A DNA stretch of 48,422 nt from Flavobacteriales bacterium (GTDB taxonomy: Bacteria; Bacteroidota; Bacteroidia; Flavobacteriales_D; Sanyastnellaceae): assembly GCA_029238785.1 (NCBI GenBank), contig JAQWFN010000031.1, positions 1 to 48,422 of the forward strand, in the 5' to 3' direction. The position numbers and the translations under genes are program-made. Every line of letters begins with the position of its first letter. The stretch's first letter is position 1. The notes beneath the pieces were generated by a model. The model ran no database searches. It was not told the origin of the DNA and was given only the letters and a program-made list of their open reading frames with translations. Shown here piece by piece: positions 1-8,673 of this stretch.

Positions 1-2
1 AG

Positions 3-290
3 ATTGTTATTTCAGAAAACGCTGATGTATTAAGAATGGGAGAATTATTCCACTACGGCCTGTCACCAGCTCTCTTAATCATTGGGCTAATGTTATTTCT
101 TTCAAGAGACTGTTCAATTGAAACAGCTAAAAAACTTTTACTGGCATACATTATTGGTACAGTCGTTCTTATGTATGTATTCTTTGGAATAATGGCAGAT
201 GAATCGTTAATGAATTTTAGTATTGAAAGTGCGGTGCCGGATATTGCAATGTTGGCTCTATCTATCTTTGGCTACTTAAAAGCAAGGTGA
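3..290 (+). CDS. C-terminal part of a small integral membrane protein (5' cut by window edge)
   Basis: The reading frame is open from base 3, so the ATG at 36 is probably internal and the true start lies outside the window. The visible 95 or so residues contain three hydrophobic stretches: one around SPALLIIGLMLFLS, one around LLLAYIIGTVVLMYVFFGIM, and a weaker one near the end (IAMLALSIFGYL), followed by a basic tail KAR. This fits a small polytopic inner-membrane protein. I do not recognise the family. The gene is more A/T-rich than the genes to its right. It reads toward the tRNA-Arg, with a weak terminator-like hairpin between them. Confidence 0.6.
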   Translation: MVISENADVLRMGELFHYGLSPALLIIGLMLFLSRDCSIETAKKLLLAYIIGTVVLMYVFFGIMADESLMNFSIESAVPDIAMLALSIFGYLKAR

Positions 291-335
291 AAAAGTTCGA
301 AACTGGGACCGTAAGGCCCACAAAATAGTACTGAG

Positions 336-382
336 AGCGAGTAAGGAGCAAGCGGGAAACCCACTTTTTTACTCGCTTTTTC
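336..382 (+). terminator. possible terminator of the left-edge membrane gene
   Basis: An 8-bp inverted repeat (AGCGAGTA at 336-343, TACTCGCT at 370-377) is followed by TTTT and a T-rich stretch. The 26-nt loop is long and contains a small GGG-AAA-CCC hairpin, so the structure is plausible but weak. Confidence 0.35.
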
Positions 383-416
383 GTTCTTTTAGTCGTCATT
401 GGCCAAAAATGATTTT

Positions 417-488
417 GGCTCCGTAGTATAATGGATATTATGTGGGTTTCCGGAGCCCAAGATCCAGGTTCGATTCCTGGCGGGGCTA
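417..488 (+). tRNA. tRNA-Arg (anticodon CCG)
   Basis: The sequence folds as a full cloverleaf. The acceptor stem pairs GGCTCCG (417-423) with CGGGGCT (481-487), including G-U pairs at 1-72 and 4-69. The anticodon stem is TGGGT/GCCCA, the loop is TTCCGGA with CCG at 450-452, and it reads the arginine codon CGG. The T arm is CCAGG, TTCGATT, CCTGG. The D stem has only three good pairs. The discriminator is A488. The 3' CCA is not encoded, since CAA follows, so it must be added by nucleotidyltransferase. A strong terminator starts two bases downstream, so this looks like a single-tRNA transcript. Confidence 0.93.
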
Positions 489-489
489 C

Positions 490-540
490 AAAAAGCAGAA
501 TGAAAAACACAGCGAAAGCGAAGTCTTCATTCTGCTTTTT
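490..540 (+). terminator. strong terminator after tRNA-Arg
   Basis: A perfect 15-bp inverted repeat (490-504 with 526-540) ends in TTTTT on the + strand and, read the other way, in TTTTT on the - strand, so it can act in both directions. The 21-nt loop contains GCGAAAGC, a known extra-stable mini-hairpin sequence with a GAAA loop. Confidence 0.82.
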
Positions 541-668
541 ACTTCATTCTCGTTCTGTTTCTCACTCTTTACTATCCCCTAACTCGCATCCAAGACAAAA
601 ATTGAACACAGAGCTCAGAGCAGTCATAAAAACAGGCAAAAAAAGAAAGGGAAAGTCCAAACTCCCCC

Positions 669-3600
669 CTACTCAATCAACAACTTCACACTTTCTCGTG
701 CACCCTTGCTCAATATGCGAAGCTCATACATTCCGGGAGATAGGTGCGCAAGGGAAATGATGCCTGTGGGCTTTGCTTGTCGATGAACTAAGCGACCAGA
801 AACACTCCAAATCTCTATGATGGAATTGGACAAATCAAAAGCTCCTGGAATCAAACGGATCTGATCGCTAGCGGGATTGGGACTAAGTCCAAAAGCGGCT
901 TCCTCTTGGCGAGGCACACTGAGGTAAATGAATTCGAATGCTTCCGATAAATAAGTACAATCACCATCCGAAATTTCAAGGGTATAAATACCGGTTTGAT
1001 TGACATTTAAAGTCGCTTCGTTGCTCACTTCTACGCCGTTTTGAAACCAGCTAAGACTGTCATAAGTCGCTAGTCCACTAACATCAAACGAAAGTTGATT
1101 GTCTGATTCGAGTACCACTACTTCAACATCCGGGTTGCATTGCTCAAAATGTGCTCGAAACAAGGCTCCGCTGGATACATTTAAATTCAAACTTAAATCA
1201 AAGGCATTGTTTTCATCAATAAATAGATTGTCCTGCCAATGACTGAACACATAGCCCTCATTTTCTATAACAGTGATGCTTACGGGACAACCATTGAAAT
1301 AAATGCCCTGCCAGGGATATTCGTCAGGAATGATGGTGCTGATTTGAATACTTCCAGCTTCGGCAGGTTCAACATCTAAGCTAATTTGAACGAGTCCGTC
1401 AAAGCCCAAGGTGGAATTCACGTGCTGCCTTGCAAAAGCTAAGCGCTGGGCATTGTAATCTTTCAAGCCTTCTACCAATGAAACCCAAGTGCCATAAGTA
1501 GCGGGAAGTTGCCAATAATCAATGTGATCGGGCATGGCCTGATTAATAAGTCCGCTCACCCCATCAACTGTGGCGTTAAACTTAGTGGGGATGAATTCCG
1601 TATTCATGAGGTCGGCATAACGGTTGGCGAAATTGCAGCGAAAGGTTTCATTCTGAAGGTTGCGCTGAAAGAGTTCACTATGTTGAGATGCTACAAGGGG
1701 AGACTGCGCCCATTCCACGAAATTTGTGGAAGGCTCAGCTCCGAAGTAACCGAAACCCGCATCAGTATCATACAACACATAGTTCCATTTACCGTTCTGT
1801 TGCGAGCGCCAAAATTTGACGTTGTTCACTCCCCACAAAATCCCCATCCAATCTAAATTCTGAACATAGGTTTGAAGGATGAAGTAATCCATGTAATTCT
1901 CCACGTTGAACTCACTTTCTAGTGTTTGGAGGTAACTGGTAGACGTGGGTTCGATGGACATCAAATGAGCGTGCGCCAGGTCAAAGTCTGAAGAACTTCC
2001 AGCTAAAACGGTGAACGAATTCATCAAGTCAACATGATCTTCACTCACCCCAAAATTATCCTCAATGTACTGCTCGTCGATCTTCTCGCGCATGCCGTAA
2101 ACCCCAAAATATTGTCCATTTAAATAGACCAAACAAGGTTCATAAGCCATGTTGTGACAATGAGTTCGGCCGGTAATGGTTGAAAAAATAGCATCTTGGA
2201 TTTTATTGCCGATGCTGTGTTGACCTCCGCTTCTCACGTTAATGTTGTTGACTTCCTCAATCCATGGTTTCTGGCTGAAAATGGGGTATTCTAACGAACC
2301 GGTATAGGCCGATTTGAAATCGAAGCGAAAGGACTTTTGCGGTTCAGCCCTCGACCATCCGCCGTGAATTTCCAAGTCGAATTCTGCTGTCGCTTGAAGT
2401 TCTTGGTTGGCATCGAAATAATGAAGTCGCGACCATTTCGACCACGGCTGCCAGAAGTTACTTCCGAAATAAGGGTAATCTGGTGAAGCGTTCGGACCAG
2501 AAACATAAATCCCCTCCTCAAAACCCCAAAGGTTCAAAGAATCAGTGATGACCGACAATACGGGAAGTCCATGGTTGTCTTCATTGATGATGAACGTGAG
2601 ATCCGCTGATTTACTGGGAAGTTTGTTAGCGGTGCTGAAAGCGCGTACGCTCAATACGGAAGAAGACGACAAGGTGATGGGCGATGCATAGAGCGGCGAC
2701 GTTTCACTTGGAAGATCACCGTTGGTGGTATAACGCAAAACTTGTGTTGCACTTGATGGGTAAACAATCACCGTTTGAGGCGATGAATACCAGCCTGAGC
2801 TAATTGAAAATTGTGCGGGTGGCTCAATGCCTTCATAACAGGAACTGCCTTGGTTGCTCGCGAATGGACTCGGGGTATCGAAAATGCACACAGTTTCAAA
2901 ATCCGGACCTTGTCTGCCCACCGTTAATCCTTCAGAAAGTGATGCGTCGAGCTCTACCATATCAAGGAGGTTACCTTCTTCGTCTGATAGCATCACCACC
3001 TCGCCCGGACTCAATTTGAAGTTGGTGTGCAAGAGCGTGTTGATGGGAGAGAACCAAGCTGGTGGTGCTCCGTAAGGCAGTTCCTCCTCATCGCCTGAAA
3101 AAGACAGAAAAAACCTGCCTGAGAGGTCGGATGAAAAGCTGTTGTTATTGAGCACATGAACAGCCAAGAGGTTTTCGCCTTCTTGAAGAACATTTTGAAG
3201 TTCATCAAACAAAAAACCTTCAGGAGCTAAGCCTTGATATAAAAGTGCCTCGTGTAGGCCTGTAGTGAAGGCGTCATAGCTATCAACAACACCTTCCATT
3301 GTTGCAGAACGCGCAATTTCTTGTCCGTTCAAATAAGCAACAAAACCATCGTCATAATCGGCATGCAAGAACATGTATTGCAAGTCATCAATCGAATCAA
3401 TGTTGAAGGTTTTTCGGATGTACACTCCGTTTGCTCCCACAATTTCCGTTGCATCATCGCCATCTTCAAAACCAAATCCTCCTTCACCACTTTCCCAAAC
3501 AATATCGTTAAAATCAAGGGTGGTCCAGTTAGACGGGGGGGGGGCGTAAGCCGGAAAATAGCGCCAAACATCGTTGTCGTAAATAGCCGTTCCCCAATGG

Positions 3601-3923
3601 TTTGCCAGGTAGGCTTTGTCCTTTCCTGATGCCAAAACCACCAGGTATTCACCTGCTTGTATCGTTATCGAAGGCAGTTCCCACTTGTCCCATTCTTCGC
3701 TATCGTCGGAAAGCCGGTATCCTTCCAAATTAAGGGCTTCATTCCCCGCATTGTACAACTCAATCCAATCTGAATCGGTACCCACCACATCCGTCAGTCC
3801 TTTGAAGGCAGCTACTTCGCTGATATAAATCTGGCTTTGGGCTGAATACGTGCTGAACACCAGAATGAACAGCAAAGCCAATGCTCGTAGAAGCGGTATA
3901 AAGAAATTAGATTGAAGATTCAT
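669..3923 (-). CDS. CotH-kinase / lamin-tail domain protein with T9SS sorting signal
   Basis: Large secreted protein, about 1084 residues. From the chosen start the N terminus is a signal peptide (MNLQSNFF, hydrophobic core, cleavage after AQSQ). It is followed by a lamin-tail domain (about 20-100, with SDWIELYN and LEGYRLSDD), a chitobiase-like C-terminal domain (about 375-440, YTTNGDLPS), a CotH region (about 455-770, with FGVYGMREK and YDTDAGFGYF) and a C-terminal T9SS type A sorting domain (LSPNPASDQ ... LSPGMYELRIL). CotH proteins are kinase-like; the activity of this secreted form is unknown. A start at 3965 adds 14 non-signal-like residues; I prefer 3923 because a -7-like box TAACTTTA (3930-3937) lies just upstream. 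A C10 run at 3535-3544 (coding strand) encodes three prolines around residue 127 and could slip out of frame. Confidence 0.88.
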   Translation of the reverse strand: MNLQSNFFIPLLRALALLFILVFSTYSAQSQIYISEVAAFKGLTDVVGTDSDWIELYNAGNEALNLEGYRLSDDSEEWDKWELPSITIQAGEYLVVLASGKDKAYLANHWGTAIYDNDVWRYFPAYAPPPSNWTTLDFNDIVWESGEGGFGFEDGDDATEIVGANGVYIRKTFNIDSIDDLQYMFLHADYDDGFVAYLNGQEIARSATMEGVVDSYDAFTTGLHEALLYQGLAPEGFLFDELQNVLQEGENLLAVHVLNNNSFSSDLSGRFFLSFSGDEEELPYGAPPAWFSPINTLLHTNFKLSPGEVVMLSDEEGNLLDMVELDASLSEGLTVGRQGPDFETVCIFDTPSPFASNQGSSCYEGIEPPAQFSISSGWYSSPQTVIVYPSSATQVLRYTTNGDLPSETSPLYASPITLSSSSVLSVRAFSTANKLPSKSADLTFIINEDNHGLPVLSVITDSLNLWGFEEGIYVSGPNASPDYPYFGSNFWQPWSKWSRLHYFDANQELQATAEFDLEIHGGWSRAEPQKSFRFDFKSAYTGSLEYPIFSQKPWIEEVNNINVRSGGQHSIGNKIQDAIFSTITGRTHCHNMAYEPCLVYLNGQYFGVYGMREKIDEQYIEDNFGVSEDHVDLMNSFTVLAGSSSDFDLAHAHLMSIEPTSTSYLQTLESEFNVENYMDYFILQTYVQNLDWMGILWGVNNVKFWRSQQNGKWNYVLYDTDAGFGYFGAEPSTNFVEWAQSPLVASQHSELFQRNLQNETFRCNFANRYADLMNTEFIPTKFNATVDGVSGLINQAMPDHIDYWQLPATYGTWVSLVEGLKDYNAQRLAFARQHVNSTLGFDGLVQISLDVEPAEAGSIQISTIIPDEYPWQGIYFNGCPVSITVIENEGYVFSHWQDNLFIDENNAFDLSLNLNVSSGALFRAHFEQCNPDVEVVVLESDNQLSFDVSGLATYDSLSWFQNGVEVSNEATLNVNQTGIYTLEISDGDCTYLSEAFEFIYLSVPRQEEAAFGLSPNPASDQIRLIPGAFDLSNSIIEIWSVSGRLVHRQAKPTGIISLAHLSPGMYELRILSKGARESVKLLIE
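3535..3544 (-). repeat. mononucleotide C10 tract inside the CotH gene
   Basis: Ten consecutive G on the + strand (C on the coding strand) lie inside the N-terminal third of the surface protein gene. The frame is intact in this sequence. It is the longest G/C homopolymer I noticed in the window. Confidence 0.9.
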
Positions 3924-4094
3924 AAGGCTTAAAGTTACGGCATAAGTCTTTTGGCGCGGCGACATAAATTGAGAACTACTACAATACCCATACTAAGACA
4001 GCATCAACAAGGTGCTTTTGGATGTGACCTTTGGAGTTAAGCAAAATTTTGATCTATCTTCTAGTTCAAGCGCTGCCCACTGACCGACCAAAAC

Positions 4095-4619
4095 TCAAGG
4101 AGCATAAATCGACTCCAACTGTTGAATTTTAGGTACCCTCACAAAAAACGACTTCCCTTCGTGGATGAATTCCAACATGCCCTGAAACTGCGGCAAGACG
4201 GTGTCGGTTTTCATGTATTGAACTTGGTCTAGATCCATTCCCGGAGCAGGTTGGTAGTAATTTCGAGAGGTGTAAGCGTCTAATTTTCCCTCTCCATTCA
4301 ATAAAAACTGAGCACCCGTCATGCGCTCATCATTCCATTGGGCGTAAGAAATGTTCAACTTCACTGAATCAACCCAGAGATAAGCCGGCGAAGTGTTGGC
4401 TTCAAACTTTCCTAACATCGAAACGGCATAAGTTCTGGTCTTCTTCAAATTTGAAAAAACACCCGGATAAGCATCTTGATAAGTAGCCAAGCGCACTTCA
4501 GTGTTGGTTACAGGAATAATTTGCTGCTTGCCCTGTGTTCCTTTGTGACCACAAGAGAAGGAAAATGTTACGAGAGTGACAAAAATCAGGAGAGATATCG
4601 GCGCTTTTGTACGTTTCAT
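4095..4619 (-). CDS. hypothetical lipoprotein
   Basis: 174 residues. The N terminus MKRTKAPISL is followed by a hydrophobic segment ending in SFSC, which reads as a lipoprotein signal peptide with the lipid-bearing cysteine at about residue 23. The mature part is polar, with no motif I recognise. The middle and end (VKLNISYAQWN, FIHEGKSFFVRVP) look like beta strands. A -7-like box TAACTTTC lies 4 bases upstream of the ATG, so the mRNA may be leaderless. The gene diverges from the FkbM methyltransferase. It is probably anchored in the inner or outer membrane; function unknown. Confidence 0.7.
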   Translation of the reverse strand: MKRTKAPISLLIFVTLVTFSFSCGHKGTQGKQQIIPVTNTEVRLATYQDAYPGVFSNLKKTRTYAVSMLGKFEANTSPAYLWVDSVKLNISYAQWNDERMTGAQFLLNGEGKLDAYTSRNYYQPAPGMDLDQVQYMKTDTVLPQFQGMLEFIHEGKSFFVRVPKIQQLESIYAP

Positions 4620-4623
4620 GAGC

Positions 4624-4631
4624 GAAAGTTA
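4624..4631 (-). promoter_or_regulatory. -7 box (TAACTTTC) of the lipoprotein gene
   Basis: One mismatch to the Bacteroidota -7 consensus TAnnTTTG. It ends 4 bases before the start codon at 4619. No clear -33 TTG was found. Confidence 0.45.
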
Positions 4632-4668
4632 GTTCCTTTTGGCGAATGTGCATATTTTTACCGCCCGC

Positions 4669-5391
4669 ATGAGTCCATTGCTTAAAAATAAAATAAAAAA
4701 ATTGTTGTCTGCCCTTGGGGTAAACATCACGCAGAATCAGCGATATGATGCCCAATCGCTTAAAATCATGCACCTGGTTTTGAGCAAGGACTCGAATTGT
4801 ATCGACATTGGTGCGCACAAAGGCGAGGTGCTCGACGAAATGATTTCCATCGCCCCGAGAGGAACCCACTTTGCTTTCGAACCAATTCCCTCGTTTTTTA
4901 AAGATTTAGAACAGCGCTATAAGGGAAAAGCCATCATCCATAACTTGGCGCTTTCAGATAAAGAAGGAACAACCAGCTTTCAACACGTGGTGAGCAATCC
5001 TGCTTATTCTGGGATGAAACAAAGGGCCTATCAGCAAGATGAAACAATTGAGGAAATCAAGGTGAACATGGCGCGTTTGGATGATGTGATCGACAAGAAC
5101 ACGCCTATCGACTTAATCAAAATCGACGTTGAAGGCGCGGAAATGCAAGTGCTCCTTGGGGCGGAAGAACTCATCAAGAGAAACCGACCAGTGATCATCT
5201 TCGAACACGGGAAAGGCGCTTCTGAATTCTACGGAACAACTCCGAGTGCCCTTCACCGCTTTCTGAAACAATGCGGTTTGGACATTTCACTCATGAAGGT
5301 TTTTCTGGCTGATGGCGCATCGCTCACTGAAACGGAATTCATTCAACAATACGAGAGTAGTGAAAACTACTACTTCGTGGCTCACCCCTGA
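4669..5391 (+). CDS. FkbM family methyltransferase
   Basis: SAM-dependent methyltransferase of the FkbM type, about 240 residues. The SAM-binding motif I is CIDIGAHKGEV, the acidic residue after strand 2 is in FAFEPIPSFF, and the later family motif is LIKIDVEGAEMQVLLGAEELI followed by RPVIIFEHG. Such enzymes O-methylate sugars or other small groups and are often encoded near surface polysaccharide genes; the substrate cannot be read here. I chose 4669 (MSPLLKNKI, a basic amphipathic start) over 4639, because 4669 lies 8 bases after a -7-like box TATTTTTA (4653-4660). The 3' end overlaps the convergent membrane-protein gene by 10 bases. Confidence 0.85.
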   Translation: MSPLLKNKIKKLLSALGVNITQNQRYDAQSLKIMHLVLSKDSNCIDIGAHKGEVLDEMISIAPRGTHFAFEPIPSFFKDLEQRYKGKAIIHNLALSDKEGTTSFQHVVSNPAYSGMKQRAYQQDETIEEIKVNMARLDDVIDKNTPIDLIKIDVEGAEMQVLLGAEELIKRNRPVIIFEHGKGASEFYGTTPSALHRFLKQCGLDISLMKVFLADGASLTETEFIQQYESSENYYFVAHP

Positions 5392-6407
5392 AACTGAGCG
5401 ATAAGCACAAAAAGCTTCACCCCAAATAAAGTCAACAAAACGAGGAATGTACTCCAAGTTCGATTGATCATCCATAAAGGCAAAAAGAAGATGAATACGA
5501 GTACCTGAGCGCTTCTCGTTAAGGAGGCTTCTTCAAGGCTCAAACACGCAAGCCCAACAAAGGCAGTGAGGGCGAAAATCACCAACTTCACCCCGCGCTC
5601 TTCGGAATCGAAATAAACAAAATACAGGCCGATTATAGGTCCCAAGACCAAACTCGCGGCTTCCACTACACTTTTCCCTCCAAGAAAAAAAGCAAGTAGC
5701 AAAAGCAGCAAAACGAAGCTCAATGCTGTTCTCGAAAAACTACCGCTCTTGTGAAGAAAAGCGCCTTGTCCTCGTTTAAAAAGGAAACTTAAAAACAAAG
5801 CAATGGCCAGCATCAGCAAGAAAAAAACATCAAAACGCTCTAAAAAAAGCACCCGCCAAGAAAACATCGCTTCAGGTGCTGTTGGAATGACTTGTTGAAT
5901 CTTAAAACCAAGAACTAAGGCCCAAACCACTCCCCCAACTAAGCCAAAACTGCTGGTGAGATAATGCGTCCGCTCTTCCTTTCTCAAAGCGGCATTCAAG
6001 AGCAGAACGGGCAGGAGAAGTGCCGACCATGAAAACAAAAAGCCCAAAGCCGCATGAGTAAGGGCACTTCCCACCTGGTGTTTCTTGTAATCGAAAGCCA
6101 AGGCTATAAGAAAAAGAGCAGCACTCAAACCTAAAGCAGACCCCGGTGTTAACTGCGCTGCCAAAGGAAAAATCAAGCTGAGGAGGTAATATTTTAAGGG
6201 CAACTTGAGCTCATTTCCAAAATAGGAAAGCGACAAGAGCAAGACAAGCAGCGGGAAAAAGCGCTTCCATGAACCTGCTTCGATCAATGCCACTTCAGCC
6301 AAATAAGTGGGAAGCACACCGGCAGCTTTAAAAATCAAGAGCGGCAACAAAACAGAAATTAGTGCAAGCAAGGAATACTTGTACCAATGACTCAAGGCAT
6401 CGTTCAT
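5382..6407 (-). CDS. polytopic membrane protein, DUF6427-like
   Basis: 341 residues, almost entirely hydrophobic, with about nine or ten membrane segments separated by short basic loops (for example RKEERTHY, FKRGQG). Length and style suit the DUF6427 family of Bacteroidota membrane proteins, but this is a tentative assignment. The start codon overlaps the stop of the T9SS gene upstream by 4 bases (ATGA), so it is the last gene of the long leftward run that begins at dapF. Its 3' end overlaps the convergent FkbM gene. Confidence 0.65.
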   Translation of the reverse strand: MNDALSHWYKYSLLALISVLLPLLIFKAAGVLPTYLAEVALIEAGSWKRFFPLLVLLLSLSYFGNELKLPLKYYLLSLIFPLAAQLTPGSALGLSAALFLIALAFDYKKHQVGSALTHAALGFLFSWSALLLPVLLLNAALRKEERTHYLTSSFGLVGGVVWALVLGFKIQQVIPTAPEAMFSWRVLFLERFDVFFLLMLAIALFLSFLFKRGQGAFLHKSGSFSRTALSFVLLLLLLAFFLGGKSVVEAASLVLGPIIGLYFVYFDSEERGVKLVIFALTAFVGLACLSLEEASLTRSAQVLVFIFFLPLWMINRTWSTFLVLLTLFGVKLFVLIAQFQG

Positions 6408-7891
6408 CGTTGGATGACTATTCTAGATTGGTGAACACCGAACTGGCTTGAAACGCGTAGGAGATAAACCGCATTGGGCAGGTCTTCGAGGTCAATGGTG
6501 CTTCCAAGCAACAGACCATCTTTCAAGGTTCTTCCTTGTAAATCGGTGATCCAGTATTTTTCTCCTTGAAGTTTAGGGCTGATGTTGATCTGGTCTTGAG
6601 CAGGGTTTGGGTGAAGCAACAAGAGCTCTTCCTGAGCTTCATTGAGTCCTACAAGCAAGGAGTTATCTAAAAACTCCTCCGTTTCAAAAGTGTATTCACT
6701 GGCCACGAAGGTGTCTGGAATCCTCAAGACATAAGCATCTTTCGAGTTGATGCCATAACTCTCCGTCCAGCCACAAATCACAAATCTACCTTCGCTATCT
6801 TCAATAATATCGTAAGCCCACTCGTTGTTTTCACCTCCAAAAACATGGGCATTGTTCCAAGAGCCTTCATTGATTCTTCGCTCGATGTATATACCGCTCC
6901 CACCTTCTCCAAATAATTCATCGGAGTTGGCCACATGCATGCCCACATCCAAGGCCCATTCAAAACAAGCCGCTTCTTGATTGCCACTAAGCTCTATTTG
7001 ATAGCGACCAATTTCCAAACCATCCGTTTCTAAGCGTAGGAGCACGGTTTCATCGCCAAAATCAGTATCGTTAAATCGGGTGTAAACCAAACCTACGCTA
7101 TTGATATCGTCAACATCTATGTTTTTTGGCTGAAAGTGAACCTCATCAAAGGCCATTTCACTCCACTCCCAAAGGAAGTTTACACCATTATCGTAGCCTT
7201 GAAGCACGACGTCTGAAGCCCCCACAGCTCCTCTTTCGAAGGCCATGTAAACTTGTCCGTTATAAGCAAAAGCATCACTCAAAAACTCCCGCTCATCTGA
7301 TGGGAAAATCCATTCTGTTTGAACCACTCCCTCGTTATTGACTTGGCACAACCAGCGGTTTCCGATTTCCGCACCACTGCGGTAAGTCGTTCCAGCGAGG
7401 TAAAGCTCATCATCAAGCATAAAAAGCGACTGAGGTATATCCCAAGCCTCGCTTCCGATGTAGGTAAACCATTCTTGTTGAAATCCACCGCCTTCGGTAT
7501 TGGAGTACTTCGCCAGCAAAGCATCGTAGCCCCCTTGATCGCCGTTGCTTGCTTGTGCCAAAACGAAGATTTCGCCTGCGGCATTAAGCACTACGTCCAC
7601 TCCCCTTTCAGTGCCCGGGTTATTGATGTCGATGGTGTTTTTGCTATCCAATAAATTCAGCTCATCGTCGAACTTCACCAAGTAGCATTTCGACGTGTTT
7701 AGCCAATCTGGTGTGGCCGTTGATCCAACAAAGAAATAAGCATCGCTCAACTCCACAGCAGCCCTAAACTCGTCGTTTCCGCTTCCACCAATACTGCGCA
7801 CTTGTGCAGTTTGAGCGCTGAGCGACCAAGGCAACAAAAGGAGCATCGCAAGGATGCCGTGTGTTATTTTACAGCATCGTGTATTCGGCAT
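6404..7891 (-). CDS. secreted T9SS protein with propeller-like repeats
   Basis: 495 residues. The signal peptide ends at LPWSLSAQ. The body contains recurring short units of the form FFVGSTA, LYLAGTTYRSGAEIG and FVICGWTESYG, typical of Bacteroidota SBBP-like or propeller repeats in which each blade reports a displayed value. The C terminus is a T9SS type A sorting domain (LLLHPNPAQDQINISP ... LEDLPNAVYLLRVSS, ending IVIQR), so it should be exported across the outer membrane and anchored or released. The start overlaps the end of kdsA by 28 bases; an internal ATG at 7846 would leave too short a signal peptide. Cargo function is unknown. Confidence 0.82.
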   Translation of the reverse strand: MPNTRCCKITHGILAMLLLLPWSLSAQTAQVRSIGGSGNDEFRAAVELSDAYFFVGSTATPDWLNTSKCYLVKFDDELNLLDSKNTIDINNPGTERGVDVVLNAAGEIFVLAQASNGDQGGYDALLAKYSNTEGGGFQQEWFTYIGSEAWDIPQSLFMLDDELYLAGTTYRSGAEIGNRWLCQVNNEGVVQTEWIFPSDEREFLSDAFAYNGQVYMAFERGAVGASDVVLQGYDNGVNFLWEWSEMAFDEVHFQPKNIDVDDINSVGLVYTRFNDTDFGDETVLLRLETDGLEIGRYQIELSGNQEAACFEWALDVGMHVANSDELFGEGGSGIYIERRINEGSWNNAHVFGGENNEWAYDIIEDSEGRFVICGWTESYGINSKDAYVLRIPDTFVASEYTFETEEFLDNSLLVGLNEAQEELLLLHPNPAQDQINISPKLQGEKYWITDLQGRTLKDGLLLGSTIDLEDLPNAVYLLRVSSQFGVHQSRIVIQR

Positions 7892-8673
7892 AGCTTTTCT
7901 AAAAGTGCTTCTAGTTGATCCAATGGAAGCATGTTTGCTCCATCTGAAAGTGCTTTTGAGGGATCGGGGTGGGTTTCAATAAACAAACCATCTGCACCAA
8001 CAGCAATTGCGGCTTTTCCGATGGTTTCAATCAATTGCGGCTTACCGCCTGTAACCCCTGTACTTTGATTGGGCTGTTGCAAGCTGTGGGTCAAATCAAC
8101 CACGGTTGGTGCCATTGTTTTCATCACTGGAATACCTCTGAAATCAACCACTAAATCGGTATAACCGAAGGTGGTTCCACGCTCGCAAAGCCATACATTT
8201 TCGTTACCGCTCTCAAGCACTTTATTTACGGCGAAACGCATGGCATCAGCAGAAAGAAACTGACCTTTTTTAATATTCACCACTTTCCCTGTATTTGCAG
8301 CAGCAACGAGCAAGTCGGTTTGCCTACAAAGAAATGCTGGAATTTGTAACACGTCAACATATTCCGCAGCCATTGTCGCTTCTGCAGCGCTGTGAATATC
8401 TGTAGTCACCGGCAAGTCGAGTTCTTTTCCAACCTTTTGCAAGATTTTCAAGGCTTTTTCATCGCCAATGCCCGTGAATGAATCCAATCGACTTCTGTTG
8501 GCTTTTCGGTAGGAACCTTTAAAAATGTAAGGAATGCCCAAGCGATCTGTGATTTCTTTCACAGTTCCAGCCACTTCAAAAGCCAGGTCTTCGCTTTCGA
8601 TAGCGCATGTACCAGCAATTAGGAAAAAGCGGCCGTTTTCAGTGTTCTTTATTTTAGGGAGATTTTCGATCAT
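7864..8673 (-). CDS. kdsA: 3-deoxy-8-phosphooctulonate (KDO-8-P) synthase
   Basis: Condenses phosphoenolpyruvate with arabinose-5-phosphate to give KDO-8-P for lipid A/LPS core. Visible motifs: GSYRKANRS, TTDIHSA, QIPAFLCRQTDLL, VNIKKGQF, CERGTTFGYTDLVVDFR and ETHPDPSKALSDG. The segment LIAGTCAIES carries Cys23, the metal ligand of the metal-dependent class; the E. coli-type enzymes have Asn there. The start at 8673 (MIENLPKI) matches the usual family N terminus; a start at 8703 adds ten unlikely residues. It overlaps the upstream DUF5723 gene by 20 bases and the downstream T9SS gene by 28, so translation is probably coupled. Confidence 0.96.
   Translation of the reverse strand: MIENLPKIKNTENGRFFLIAGTCAIESEDLAFEVAGTVKEITDRLGIPYIFKGSYRKANRSRLDSFTGIGDEKALKILQKVGKELDLPVTTDIHSAAEATMAAEYVDVLQIPAFLCRQTDLLVAAANTGKVVNIKKGQFLSADAMRFAVNKVLESGNENVWLCERGTTFGYTDLVVDFRGIPVMKTMAPTVVDLTHSLQQPNQSTGVTGGKPQLIETIGKAAIAVGADGLFIETHPDPSKALSDGANMLPLDQLEALLEKLCRIHDAVK

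Noticed and set aside
262-510. 82-residue - strand ORF containing VAPPGIEPGS
   Set aside because: This is the well-known antisense reading of a tRNA T arm; the tRNA-Arg and its terminator explain it.
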